Assembly: GCF_006351925.1 (NCBI RefSeq)
Contig: NZ_CP040924.1
Span: forward strand, 3,043,001 to 3,107,000
DNA length: 64,000 nt
Source of the DNA: Clostridium thermarum
GTDB taxonomy: Bacteria; Bacillota; Clostridia; Clostridiales; Clostridiaceae
Reading direction: 5' to 3'
Positions within the stretch are counted from its first letter, which is position 1; each line of letters begins with the position of its first letter. Of this stretch, positions 17,844-27,233 are shown piece by piece. Position numbers and translations under genes: made by a program. A model generated the notes under the pieces. That model was not told the origin of the DNA. It saw nothing but the letters and a program-made list of their open reading frames with translations, and made no database searches.

Positions 17844-17908
17844 ATAATACTGAAATTGTTTTCTTCACTAAATGGACAAACTTGCTAAAACCTTTACAAT
17901 CTTGTCCA
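17844..17908 (-). promoter_or_regulatory. Promoter and candidate response-regulator site for the sugar ABC operon
   Basis: A TATTAT -10 box (17849-17844, minus strand) lies about 30 bp before the binding-protein start codon. No good -35 box is present at the right distance. Upstream are TGGACAA and TTGTCCA (17873-17879 and 17902-17908) as inverted arms 29 bp apart. A weak -35 with flanking repeats fits activation by the neighbouring AraC-type response regulator; binding is inferred. Confidence 0.5.
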
Positions 17909-17914
17909 AAATAA

Positions 17915-17947
17915 AAGTGCAAATTCTTGTTGTAAGAATTTGCACTT
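17915..17947 (-). terminator. Terminator of the sensor operon
   Basis: Perfect 14-bp stem (AAGTGCAAATTCTT and complement) with a 5-nt loop and TTTATTTT on the minus strand, 6 bp past the response-regulator stop. Confidence 0.88.
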
Positions 17948-17953
17948 ATTTCT

Positions 17954-19267
17954 TTAAAACTTATCTTTATATTCCGATGGGGTCATACCTGCATATTTTT
18001 TAAACAGCTTTGAAAAATAGTGGGCATCTTTTATGCCAACCATTTCTGCTACCTCATAGGCCTTATAATTATCTTGCCTCAAGTATTCCTTGGCTTTTTC
18101 TATCCTTACTTCGTTAAGATAGTCCACAAAACCCTTCCCAAGCTCCCTGGTAAACAACCTACTCAAATAGAAGGTACTTACATAAGTATACTCCGCTACA
18201 TCGTTCAAAGTAATACTTTCGCGGTAGTTATTTTTGATATATTCCACTGCCTTTCTGAGGATTAATTTCATTGAATCTTCTTCTATATTTTTCTCAGAGA
18301 TACGGCTTTTTATTAAGGCTTCATTGTCTTTATTTAACTCCTTTAGGTTGTCAAAACTAATGATGTGGTTATGTAAAATATTGCTCTCCTTATTTAACTG
18401 CTTTATGGCTTTCTTCATTTTTTCGTGGAGAGCCTGATATCCTTCTCCAGCCTCAGTCACTACGGAGTAGATGGATAACTTAAAGCAGCTTTGTATAACA
18501 TCTTTTAAAACACCCATTCTATCTCTGGCGCACTTAGAAATATCCTCCATGTCCACAGTAGGTTGAACAATGAATACAATCCTGCGTTCTGAGAGCACAA
18601 AGAATTCTGTTGTAAAGTGGTCGGAATACACATCCAGGAAGGAATTGATTACTCCCTGCTGATACATTACATCATATTCGTAAACATTGCTTTCTTCAAT
18701 GCCGCCTAGTTCAATGACCACAAGGACGAATTTTTCTACCTTTAAACTGCACAAGTCCATTTCTCCACTTATGTTTCTATGTTTTATATTTACATTGAAA
18801 AGCAAGTCATAGAGCAATTTTTGTTTGATAACAGGAATCTTTTCCTGTAAGCTCTTTTTCAGCTCTTCTATTTCATTTTGAGATTTTTTCCATTCCTCAA
18901 GTTCCTTAACCACTCTCTTTATAACCGCAGTAATATCCTCTATCTTTGAGGGCTTTAATATATATTCAGAAGCTCCAAGCTTTATTGCTCTTTGCAAATA
19001 CTCAAAGTCCCTATAACCTGTCAATATTACAATTTTGGTGTGTGGTATTAACTCCTTTGTTTCTTTTACCATGTCCAGACCATCAATGCCAGGCATCTTT
19101 ATGTCTGTCACTATTATATCCGGCTTTAAAGTCCTGATTTTCTCCATACCGCTTATTCCGTCAGAAGCCTCGTCAATTACTGTACACCCCAAGCTTTCCC
19201 AATTAATAATATTTTTAATGCCCTTCCTAATTACTGCCTCATCATCAACCAGTAGCACTCTAAACAT
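17954..19267 (-). CDS. AraC-type response regulator (YesN-like)
   Basis: 437 residues. An N-terminal receiver with VDDE at 7-10, phosphoacceptor D55 and a conserved Lys in ILKPS (about 104); a middle region of unknown fold; and a C-terminal pair of AraC helix-turn-helix motifs (from about 335: YIKNNYRESITLNDVAEYTY and the closing KYAGMTPSEYK). It should activate the adjacent sugar importer when phosphorylated by the kinase encoded just upstream. The ATG at 19,267 overlaps the kinase stop by 8 nt, so the two are translationally coupled; an earlier in-frame ATG lacks a better ribosome site. Confidence 0.95.
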   Translation of the reverse strand: MFRVLLVDDEAVIRKGIKNIINWESLGCTVIDEASDGISGMEKIRTLKPDIIVTDIKMPGIDGLDMVKETKELIPHTKIVILTGYRDFEYLQRAIKLGASEYILKPSKIEDITAVIKRVVKELEEWKKSQNEIEELKKSLQEKIPVIKQKLLYDLLFNVNIKHRNISGEMDLCSLKVEKFVLVVIELGGIEESNVYEYDVMYQQGVINSFLDVYSDHFTTEFFVLSERRIVFIVQPTVDMEDISKCARDRMGVLKDVIQSCFKLSIYSVVTEAGEGYQALHEKMKKAIKQLNKESNILHNHIISFDNLKELNKDNEALIKSRISEKNIEEDSMKLILRKAVEYIKNNYRESITLNDVAEYTYVSTFYLSRLFTRELGKGFVDYLNEVRIEKAKEYLRQDNYKAYEVAEMVGIKDAHYFSKLFKKYAGMTPSEYKDKF

Positions 19268-21071
19268 AATATTCCCCATCCTTTCTTAGGCTTTTAAAAG
19301 GTAGTCTCAAGGTTACTTTAGTAAATTTATCATACTGACTTTCTACTTCAACACCATAGTCCTCACCATAAAACAGCTTTATCCTTTTGCTTACATTGCT
19401 CAAACCTATACTGCTGCTTTCATTCCCCTCTTCACCGGAAATCATTTCTTTGAGTTTTATAAGCTCCGTTTCCTTCATACCTATTCCGTTATCAATAACT
19501 TCTATTATCAAGTCTTCCTCTTTTTTGTAGGAGTTCAGCACTATTATTCCCTGTCTCACCACATTCTCTAAGCCATGCTGAACTGCATTTTCCACCACCG
19601 GCTGAATCAAAAGTCTTGGAATCATAACCACTAACGTTTCGCTGCTGATATTTTTCTCCATGACAAGTCTGTCTCCAAACCTGTTCTTTAATATAGCAAT
19701 GTAGTTGTCTATATAATCAATTTCATCAGCAATGGAAATAAGCTTATCCCCCTTACCCATATTGGCTTCAATCAACTTAGAAAGGGCGGTTACAGTACTG
19801 CTGATCTCAGGTACTCCGTTAAGGTGAGCCATCCAGTTGATATTCTCCAGAGTATTAAAAAGAAAATGTGGATTTATCTGTGCTTGTAAAGCCTTTAGTT
19901 CAGCTTCCTTTCTGGTAAGTTTCTCCTTATAAATTATATTCAGAAGATAGTGTATCTTTGAGGACATCTTATTAAATGACTTGCTTAGATATCCTATCTC
20001 ATCCGTACGGTCAATATTAACCTCCCTATAAATATCACTGCTTTCAATTTCCTTCATTGCTCCCACCAATTCATTCATTGGTTTGATGATATCCTTAGCT
20101 GTGAGGGTACTTAATAGTGACAGTACCACAATAGACCATATGACAATTAAGAAAATTTGAGTTTTTAGGGAATTTATTTCTTCATACAACTCATCAAAGG
20201 GAATATGATATACTATCCTCCAATTTGGCTTCACCATTGTAAGGTAAGAGATTAATACTTTATTATCATTATCCAGATAATATCCCTTTGAAGAGTTAAA
20301 CTTTATATTTTCCAATGCAGAGGAATAACCACTATTCCCGTCACCTACTATTATTTCCTCGTTAGTATTTGATAAAATGGATATATTCTGGGCTGATCCC
20401 TGGGATAAATCTTTATAGAGAGACTCTATGAAGTTCTTATTTATAAGCAGTGCCATTAGGCCGAGAGGATTAAAGGTGTCCTTGTCGTAAACTACTCTTG
20501 CTGCATATAAGTCCATGCCTTTTTCTTCAGACTTATTAAACATCCAAATAGTATTACCGTTGTTAGATAAGGCTTGACTATAAATATCATCATAGGGAAT
20601 TCTCTCTTTTATGCTTTTTTTCCCTCTGTCAGAATCAAAATAAATAAAATCCTTATCATTAGTGACAATACAAATCCCCTCGATGGAAGTTCTCGAAAAA
20701 ATAGCATCTCTTAAAAGATTACGTACATAGTTGGCTTCTGTATACTTGTTAGCATTATTGGTTTCGTTAGCCTGTAAAAAACTATATACTCTGTTGTCGT
20801 ACAGGAGCTGCAGGGTTAAGGCATCTATATCCCTATTCATGTCTTCCACTCTCAGTTCAATCATCCTTAAAATATCCTGTGAATATGCAAAGGACTTATT
20901 GTTAATTGATTGGGAAGTCTTATTGTATGCCATATAACCTATAAATATTATTGGTATTATTATTTGAATATAAAACAGTACTTTAAGCTTATTTTTAATG
21001 GATATGTCTTTATAGTATTGCAGAAGTCCCTTATATATTTTCTTCAGTCTTTCCCTCATAATTTTTATCAT
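19260..21071 (-). CDS. Sensor histidine kinase (YesM-like)
   Basis: 603 residues. Helix at about 25-47, an extracellular sensing domain (about 48-300), a second helix, a HAMP segment (about 325-375), then a His_kinase domain with the phospho-His in QINPHFLFNT (H402), the N-box QPVVENAVQHG, and DNGIGM in the ATPase part. Phosphorylates the YesN-type regulator next door. Its ATG overlaps the TGA of the upstream binding-protein gene (ATGA) with GAGGAAA in place, so three sensor genes form one coupled unit. The external domain probably reads the state of that binding protein. Confidence 0.95.
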   Translation of the reverse strand: MIKIMRERLKKIYKGLLQYYKDISIKNKLKVLFYIQIIIPIIFIGYMAYNKTSQSINNKSFAYSQDILRMIELRVEDMNRDIDALTLQLLYDNRVYSFLQANETNNANKYTEANYVRNLLRDAIFSRTSIEGICIVTNDKDFIYFDSDRGKKSIKERIPYDDIYSQALSNNGNTIWMFNKSEEKGMDLYAARVVYDKDTFNPLGLMALLINKNFIESLYKDLSQGSAQNISILSNTNEEIIVGDGNSGYSSALENIKFNSSKGYYLDNDNKVLISYLTMVKPNWRIVYHIPFDELYEEINSLKTQIFLIVIWSIVVLSLLSTLTAKDIIKPMNELVGAMKEIESSDIYREVNIDRTDEIGYLSKSFNKMSSKIHYLLNIIYKEKLTRKEAELKALQAQINPHFLFNTLENINWMAHLNGVPEISSTVTALSKLIEANMGKGDKLISIADEIDYIDNYIAILKNRFGDRLVMEKNISSETLVVMIPRLLIQPVVENAVQHGLENVVRQGIIVLNSYKKEEDLIIEVIDNGIGMKETELIKLKEMISGEEGNESSSIGLSNVSKRIKLFYGEDYGVEVESQYDKFTKVTLRLPFKSLRKDGEYYV

Positions 21072-22363
21072 TCCATTTCCTCAAATATCTGCTCCGGTGA
21101 GACATTCCCTTCAAGCATCTCCGGAAATTTTTTCACTAATATGTTCTCCCAATTTGTCCTCTCTATAAAACTATCCGGCGGCCCCACCAATTCCAGGGAA
21201 CTTTTCACCATATTTCTTCCTGTTAGAATCAGTCCCACTTCCTCACTATCATCAGTTATCCTGAGATTCGCCATACTTCCGGTGCTGTTAATTAAAACTT
21301 TTGCAACCTCTTCTGTAGTTAGATATTTTAGGAGCTTGATAGCTGCTTCTCTTTTTTCTTGAGAATAAAAAGCTCTTGAACTCATATGGAAGTTTCCGTT
21401 TCCAACCCCATATACGATGGCACTCTTATCCGCTGCTCCCTCTTCAAAGACAGGGAAGGGAATTAGCTGTATGTCCTTATCCAGACTGCTCACTGCACCG
21501 TCCCCTATAAACCAAGAACCTTGTACAATCATTGCGGCCTTCTTTTCCAGGAAGAGATTATTTCTGGCTTTATCATCAATTATGAAAACATCTTCAGGAA
21601 ACGCTTTCATTTCGTACAGTTCTTTCATGTAATTCATACCCTTAATATAGTTCTCCGAAATCTTCCCTGAAGCATAGGGATTTTCTACATCCTCTTTTCC
21701 CCCTAATTTCATTACAATGTTTTGATATAGGTAGGTTCCTTCCGGAGTACAGTTGAAGGCTATAGGTATAATATTATGCTTTCTAAATTCTTTCACAGAG
21801 TTTTTTAATTCCTCATAGTTCTCTGGAACTTTTATATTGTACCTGTGGAAAAGGCTTTTATTTATAAACAAGCCTTCATAAATAATTTCTAAAGGCAAGG
21901 CATAAATTTTATCTCCAAAAGTAACATAGTCCCAAGCTTCTGTTTTAAAGCTGTGCTTCCACTGCATGTCCTCATCCAATATTGGACTCAAATTTGCAAC
22001 CTTACCTGAACTTATCAGTTTTCTTTCATCAGAGCCTGGCCATAATCCAAATACATCAGGTTCATTCCCCTGGGCAAAATCTGTCTTTAAGGTGTATAAA
22101 AAATCATCGTTTCCTCTAGACCTATTTTTAACTTTTATATCTGGATTTTCTTTCTCAAATTCTTCTAAGACCTTCTCCAAGGCCTGTGATCTTATATCAG
22201 CTCCTCCCCAACTGCTGGAGAAGGTTATCTCTACTACTTTATTCTTGGATAAATTGGAGTTGAAGTCTACACTACCTTTATTGAGTTCAGATATTGTAAC
22301 CATTGTCAGCAGAACAAAAAAGACGACAATTAGTATTCTTTTTATAATAATCTTCTTATCCAC
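21068..22363 (-). CDS. Membrane-anchored solute-binding protein, accessory sugar sensor
   Basis: 431 residues with a family-1 sugar-binding fold (VEITFSSSWGG after residue 42, GSWFIGDG near 285). The N-terminus has a basic start and one hydrophobic helix (about 8-25) but no lipobox Cys, so it is likely held in the membrane by an uncleaved helix. It is the first gene of a coupled unit with the kinase and regulator, not of the transporter operon. This layout fits three-component systems where a binding protein presents the sugar to the kinase. The start is a GTG at 22,363, seven bases after GGAGG. Confidence 0.88.
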   Translation of the reverse strand: MDKKIIIKRILIVVFFVLLTMVTISELNKGSVDFNSNLSKNKVVEITFSSSWGGADIRSQALEKVLEEFEKENPDIKVKNRSRGNDDFLYTLKTDFAQGNEPDVFGLWPGSDERKLISSGKVANLSPILDEDMQWKHSFKTEAWDYVTFGDKIYALPLEIIYEGLFINKSLFHRYNIKVPENYEELKNSVKEFRKHNIIPIAFNCTPEGTYLYQNIVMKLGGKEDVENPYASGKISENYIKGMNYMKELYEMKAFPEDVFIIDDKARNNLFLEKKAAMIVQGSWFIGDGAVSSLDKDIQLIPFPVFEEGAADKSAIVYGVGNGNFHMSSRAFYSQEKREAAIKLLKYLTTEEVAKVLINSTGSMANLRITDDSEEVGLILTGRNMVKSSLELVGPPDSFIERTNWENILVKKFPEMLEGNVSPEQIFEEME

Positions 22364-22438
22364 CGGTATTCCTCCAAAAATTTAATCATATTCTCATTTT
22401 ATCATTCATAGGTTAATTAATAAATAACCAATAAAAAG

Positions 22439-22468
22439 AAAAAAATTGCGTCACAACGCAATTTTTTT
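22439..22468. terminator. Terminator, 12-bp stem
   Basis: AAAAAAATTGCG and its complement around a TCACAA loop, with TTTTTCTTTTTATT on the minus strand. It ends the CorC-like gene and can also serve the opposite strand. Closely similar in sequence to the metF terminator at 12,183. Confidence 0.88.
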
Positions 22469-22479
22469 CTTTTTATAAT

Positions 22480-22545
22480 GAGTAATTAGTAATGATTGAT
22501 GAGTAATTATGGTGGATTTTTCTCCGCTTCTCTATTCACAATAAT
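22480..22545. repeat. Half copy of the dispersed CCGCTTCTC repeat, overlapping a gene end
   Basis: The core at 22,515-22,537 matches 16,337-16,360 and is bordered on the left by GAGTAATTAGTAATGATTGATGAG-type sequence resembling the arm of that repeat. The core is read as the last seven or so codons of the CorC-like gene on the minus strand. Confidence 0.6.
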
Positions 22546-23838
22546 CTTAACCTTTTCTATCCTCTTTTCCTTAACCTCTTCTATTTTAAAAATTAAATTG
22601 CCATACTCCAACTGTGACCGGTCCCCATCCTTGGGTATGTTTCCCAGAAGATCTATTACAAAGCCACTGATGGTATCTGAATGTTCCGATTCAAGATTTG
22701 TATGCAGATAATCATTTACTTCATCTATGGTTACTAGACCATCTGCAATGTATGTATCCTTGTCAACTTTTATGATATCGGGCTCCACATCGTCGTATTC
22801 ATCCTGGATTTTACCCATGACTTCTTCTATTAAATCTTCTATGCTGACTATACCTTCAAATCCTCCGTATTCATTTATAAGTATGGCCATATGGTTTTTT
22901 GATGCCTGCAATTCTTTAAATAGTTCATCAATATTCTTTGTTGCAGGCACAAAATACGCTGGTCTTAGTATTCTTTTAATTTCCTCTCTTGTCAAATCCT
23001 TATTGCAGGCTTCAATTACAAAATCCTTCATATATAAAATTCCGATAATATTATCTATTTCTTCCTCATAAACCGGTACTCTTGAGTAATTTTCCTGAAT
23101 CACTTGCTGTAAAATTTGTTTGGGCGGCAAATTTATGTCTATGGCAAATACATCTGTCCTCGGGGTCATAACCTCTTCTGCTACCTTATCGTCAAATTCA
23201 AATATGCTTTCAATCATTTCCCTCTCTGTTTCATTTATTACCCCATGCTCCTGGCCAACCTCTATAAGAGACCTGATCTCTTCCACAGATACCTGCTCAT
23301 CCAGTCTATCCGTTTTTATCCCTGAAATTCTGGTTAGCAGGTTAGTAGATCCAGAAAGGAGCCTGATAAAAGGCATTGCCATCTTCGAAATCAGAACTAT
23401 AGGTTTAACACTAAACATTGCTATCTTTTCTGACATTTGAAGTGCTACCCTCTTAGGATAGAGTTCACCAAAGACAAGGGTAAAATATGACAATAAAATA
23501 GTAATAAAAAATAAGGCAAGCTGTTGGCCATATGGAATACCTATTCTGCTTAAAAATATGGCTAGTTTTCCGGAAAGGCCTGTAGCGGCGGAAGCACTGG
23601 CAAAAAATCCTGCTAGGGTTATACCTACTTGAATAGTAGCCAAAAACTTGCTTGGTTCTTCCATCAGTTTTTCCAAAAGCATGGCTTTCTTATTTCCCTC
23701 TTCCGATAGCATCCTTATTTTATTTTTATTTAACGAAACTATTGCCATCTCAGCAGAGGCAAAAAAAGCATTTAGTGCTGTCAATATAATGATTAGTAAA
23801 ATCTGTACAGTGGTATTGCTGCCAGCTTCAGTATTCAT
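22507..23838 (-). CDS. CorC/HlyC-family membrane protein (DUF21, CBS pair, CorC_HlyC)
   Basis: 443 residues. A DUF21 (CNNM) membrane domain (about 10-190), two CBS repeats (about 205-325) starting at the EVMTPRTDV motif, and a C-terminal CorC_HlyC domain (about 340-430). Members are linked to Mg2+ or other divalent-cation export and are often called hemolysins without proof. The ATG at 23,838 is chosen since GGAGG lies 7 nt upstream; an earlier ATG overlaps this site. The last residues NREAEKNPP are encoded by a dispersed repeat. Divergent from the protease gene. Confidence 0.92.
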   Translation of the reverse strand: MNTEAGSNTTVQILLIIILTALNAFFASAEMAIVSLNKNKIRMLSEEGNKKAMLLEKLMEEPSKFLATIQVGITLAGFFASASAATGLSGKLAIFLSRIGIPYGQQLALFFITILLSYFTLVFGELYPKRVALQMSEKIAMFSVKPIVLISKMAMPFIRLLSGSTNLLTRISGIKTDRLDEQVSVEEIRSLIEVGQEHGVINETEREMIESIFEFDDKVAEEVMTPRTDVFAIDINLPPKQILQQVIQENYSRVPVYEEEIDNIIGILYMKDFVIEACNKDLTREEIKRILRPAYFVPATKNIDELFKELQASKNHMAILINEYGGFEGIVSIEDLIEEVMGKIQDEYDDVEPDIIKVDKDTYIADGLVTIDEVNDYLHTNLESEHSDTISGFVIDLLGNIPKDGDRSQLEYGNLIFKIEEVKEKRIEKVKIIVNREAEKNPP

Positions 23839-24061
23839 CTGCATCCCTCCAAAAGCCTTATAAATATTATTATCTTTCAGAGCCTCTATTATATACACAG
23901 TTGAATTCATGAATGTTATAGGGGCTTTATAGTATTCAACCAAATAATGTTTTTAACTGCTACCTTTTTACTTTTACCAGAATATTACATAAGTTCCTTT
24001 CATATAATTGATTTATATATTGGTATCGCTAGGGTAATCTGTATTCAAAAGGGGGAAAACT

Positions 24062-26368
24062 ATGTTATCAAAAAAACTATTATCGGTATTAACAGCCACA
24101 TTCCTACTAGCTGGCGTTGGGGGCAGCACTGTGGCAGAAGGTAAAAGTCTGAATGGACAAGCTTCATTTGAAGATGCTGTCTTCAAATTAGGTGGGCCAA
24201 CAGATTTATCCGTTGCAAACGAAGAAAAAATCATTGAGATGCTAAAAAGAGAAGGTAAGCTAGCTAAAAATGCAACTTATGCAGAGTCTCAAAAGGCATA
24301 TTTAGAGTACATGCAAAAGACATCTAAGGCAAATAAGAAATTGCCTGTCAGCAAAGCGGAAAGGGAATTAAAGGCTAAGCATAACCAGAAGGTGCAAAAG
24401 TCAAAGTTTGGGCAGAGTATACCTGATAACAACACTAAAACTGTCAATATTCTTGCACTGCTGGTAGACTTTCAGGATTATAAGCATAACAGCATTAAGC
24501 CAGGGGAAACTGATATGTATTATGCAGACTACAGCCATAGCCATTTCGAAGATATGCTGTTTGGTAATAAGGGGTATTCCGGACCTGACAGCGAGAATTT
24601 TGTTTCAATGAAACAGTATTATCTAGAGCAATCCGGCGGTAGCTTAATAATAGAGGGTAAGGTAGCAGGTTGGTACACATTACCACAAACTGCAGCATGG
24701 TATGGTGCTCCATATGGTAATTCAAATGACATAAGGCCCAGAAATGCAGTTGCCCATGCTTTAACTCTGGCTGCACAGGATCCCAATATAAACTTTGCAG
24801 ACTTTGACAGAGAAGATATATATGATTTAGATAGTGATGGAAATTACAATGAACCAGATGGAATCATTGATTACCTTATGGTTATACATGCCGGTGTTGG
24901 AGAAGAAGCCGGCGGTGGCGGCCTAGGCAGTGATGCTATCTGGTCACACAGATGGAACTTAGGAGGCTTATATAAGATTCCGGGAACCGATTACTACGCC
25001 TACGACTACACAATTGAGCCAGAAGATGGGGCTGCAGGAGTATTTGCCCATGAGTTTGGACATAACTTGGGCTTACCAGATGAATATGATACAGGTTATA
25101 CTTCTGCTTCAAGTGAGCCTATTTCCAATTGGTCAATAATGTCCTCAGGAAGTTGGGCAGGAAAGATTGGTGGAACGGAACCAACAGGTTTTAGCCCCTA
25201 TGCCAGGGAATTCTTTCAAAGAACTTACGGGGGTAACTGGCAAAAGGCTGTTACTATAGACTATGCCACACTGTCAAAGGCCGGTGCCAGAATAATTCTT
25301 AGACAGGCTGACGAAGAAGGACAGGTTGTTAGAATTAATCTTCCGGATAAGGCCCATTTAATAACTGTTCCAACCAGCGGCAAGTATGCTTACTGGGGTG
25401 GAAACAGCACTGATGGATCACCAATATTGAATAGTATGACTGCAACTGTTGATTTAAGCGGAAAAACCACTGCAGAGCTTCGTTTTAAGACTTGGTATGA
25501 CATAGAAGAAGGCTGGGACTATGCTTCTATTCAGGTACGGGAACAAGGTGCAAAAGAATGGACATCCATTGAAGGAAATATAACAACCACTGATGGCAAT
25601 CCTGACAGAGAAGTTATAGTAGCCCATGGCATAACCGGTGTTTCAGGTGGCTGGGTAGATGGTATATTTGATTTAAGGGCTTTTACCGGCAAGAAAATAG
25701 ACTTAAAGTTTGAATACCAGACTGATACCTATGTCTTTGGAGCTGGTTTCTATGTTGATGATATTAAGGTTATTGCTAATAATACTACTATTCTGTCAGA
25801 TGATGCTGAAGGAACTTCAAAGTTCACTCCGGCTGGCTTTGAGAAGAGCACAGGAACGGTTTATGCTCCACATTATTACCTGGTTGAGTGGAGAAACCAC
25901 CATGGTGTAGATAAGGGACTTGCCAACGTAAGTACCTTAGGTCAGAGTATTCCATATGATCCCGGTATGTTAGTTTGGTATGTTGATACCTACTTCACAG
26001 ATAACTGGACAGGAGTTCACCCGGGAGAAGGCTTCCTCAGCATAGTAGATGCAGATCAAAATAACTTGTGGTGGAAGTTTGCGGATAAAACTCAAACTCC
26101 TATATTGGGCAGTAATAAGTATCAAATGCGGGACGCTGCCTTTAGCAAAGATAAAGAGTCAGCCTTTACGGTAGACTTAACTTCCCTATATGGAAGGTCA
26201 ATCTCAGATAACTATAGATTCACAGAAGGCAGCTTCGATGACAGTGATGATTACTCAAATCCCGAACTTCCTACAGTTGGTGTAAAGCTTCCAAGGTACG
26301 GTATAAAAATTCAAATTACTAACCAGGCAAAAGACAACAGCAGTGCAGACATAATGATAAAGAAATAG
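24062..26368 (+). CDS. Immune inhibitor A-type secreted metalloprotease (peptidase M6)
   Basis: 768 residues. Signal peptide (about 1-26), propeptide, and the M6 catalytic domain with HEFGHNLGLPDEYD: H330, E331 and H334 are the zinc and catalytic residues, with a Met-turn-like SIMSSGSW about 30 residues later. The C-terminal part holds beta-sandwich modules (WDYASIQV, near 480 onward) as in InhA of Bacillus. A secreted protease for protein breakdown or virulence. AAAGGGGG lies 6 nt before the ATG. Single gene with its own terminator. Length agrees with the family. Confidence 0.94.
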   Translation: MLSKKLLSVLTATFLLAGVGGSTVAEGKSLNGQASFEDAVFKLGGPTDLSVANEEKIIEMLKREGKLAKNATYAESQKAYLEYMQKTSKANKKLPVSKAERELKAKHNQKVQKSKFGQSIPDNNTKTVNILALLVDFQDYKHNSIKPGETDMYYADYSHSHFEDMLFGNKGYSGPDSENFVSMKQYYLEQSGGSLIIEGKVAGWYTLPQTAAWYGAPYGNSNDIRPRNAVAHALTLAAQDPNINFADFDREDIYDLDSDGNYNEPDGIIDYLMVIHAGVGEEAGGGGLGSDAIWSHRWNLGGLYKIPGTDYYAYDYTIEPEDGAAGVFAHEFGHNLGLPDEYDTGYTSASSEPISNWSIMSSGSWAGKIGGTEPTGFSPYAREFFQRTYGGNWQKAVTIDYATLSKAGARIILRQADEEGQVVRINLPDKAHLITVPTSGKYAYWGGNSTDGSPILNSMTATVDLSGKTTAELRFKTWYDIEEGWDYASIQVREQGAKEWTSIEGNITTTDGNPDREVIVAHGITGVSGGWVDGIFDLRAFTGKKIDLKFEYQTDTYVFGAGFYVDDIKVIANNTTILSDDAEGTSKFTPAGFEKSTGTVYAPHYYLVEWRNHHGVDKGLANVSTLGQSIPYDPGMLVWYVDTYFTDNWTGVHPGEGFLSIVDADQNNLWWKFADKTQTPILGSNKYQMRDAAFSKDKESAFTVDLTSLYGRSISDNYRFTEGSFDDSDDYSNPELPTVGVKLPRYGIKIQITNQAKDNSSADIMIKK

Positions 26369-26387
26369 CATAATTTGATCAAATAAT

Positions 26388-26418
26388 AAAAAGCAGCAGG
26401 TTATATTTGCTGCTTTTT
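26388..26418 (+). terminator. Terminator of the M6 protease gene
   Basis: AAAAAGCAGCA and its complement with a 9-nt loop, ending in TTTTTATTATA, 20 bp after the stop codon. Confidence 0.88.
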
Positions 26419-26533
26419 ATTATATTCCCCTATAGTCATCTGCAAGTCTTTTCTCATAACTATAACCTGTTTACTTCTTCTTACCATAATGTTTCACCTA
26501 ACCTATAATATTTTTCTCTCCTTAGTAAATAAT

Positions 26534-26584
26534 AACTTCCAGTTATTACCACGTTCCCACAGTCCATAGTATAAACTGGAAGTT
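26534..26584. repeat. Long-loop inverted repeat
   Basis: AACTTCCAGTT (26534-26544) and AACTGGAAGTT (26574-26584) are exact complements with a 29-nt loop, 12 bp beyond the DUF2200 gene stop. Possible RNA end structure; no U-run. Confidence 0.45.
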
Positions 26585-26596
26585 TATGCTCGCTTA

Positions 26597-26947
26597 TTAT
26601 TTCCGTAAAATTTTATCCATGGCTTTCCCTTTTGCTAACTCATCAATGAGCTTATCAAGATAGCGAGCTTCTCTCATAGTTGGGTCTTCGATATCTTCCA
26701 CTCGGACACCACAGATTATACCTTTGATCAAAGCCCGTGAAGGATTCAATTGAGGAGCGTCTGCAAAAAAGGTTTCGAAGTCTGTCTGTTTTTCCAGTTG
26801 GGATTCTAACTCTTCCTGGATATATCCTGTCAACCAGCGTATTATTTCATCAACTTCCGCCTTTGTACGCCCTTTTTTCTCTGCCTTAGCAATGTAAAAG
26901 GGATAAACACTCGCTACACTCATTTTATTGATACTTCGTTTGGCCAT
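26597..26947 (-). CDS. DUF2200 family protein
   Basis: 116 residues, basic and soluble, with the family opening ([27 protein letters not shown]) and the segment [25 protein letters not shown] near residue 80. DUF2200 proteins are widespread single-domain proteins without a known reaction. The ATG at 26,947 lies 7 nt after GGGAGG; an earlier in-frame ATG precedes the site. A lone gene; no neighbour helps to define its role. Confidence 0.85.
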   Translation of the reverse strand: MAKRSINKMSVASVYPFYIAKAEKKGRTKAEVDEIIRWLTGYIQEELESQLEKQTDFETFFADAPQLNPSRALIKGIICGVRVEDIEDPTMREARYLDKLIDELAKGKAMDKILRK

Positions 26948-27233
26948 AATACATCCTCCCATGTATGATCTTTTTTAATTTATTCTTCCCCTGCCTCAAT
27001 CAAAACTCTATTACCTAGTAAAAAGAAACATTGAATAAACAACAATATATCTGTTCCTATGATCATAGGTACAACCAGCATAATAATTCATTGTATGCTG
27101 CTATTCACACCTCTTTACGGCATATATGCTATAAATTATATTATTTTAAGATCAGCTTTTTCAACTGCATTGAATAGAGTTGTGCTTAACTGGCAAACTC
27201 CACCACCAACTCCTTTTACATAATTATCATTTA
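26948..27233. other. Intergenic stretch with a 14-bp palindrome
   Basis: No gene is visible. CCTATGATCATAGG at 27,056-27,069 is a perfect palindrome, possibly an operator left from a lost gene. The stretch borders a broken ABC ATPase, so it may be decayed coding DNA. Confidence 0.4.

Noticed and set aside
20910..21362. 150-codon plus-strand frame over the kinase and sensor genes
   Set aside because: Antisense shadow; the minus-strand genes carry full domains and coupled starts.
24013..24234. Minus-strand 73-codon frame over the protease start
   Set aside because: Overlaps the ribosome site and signal peptide of the M6 protease gene; no support of its own.
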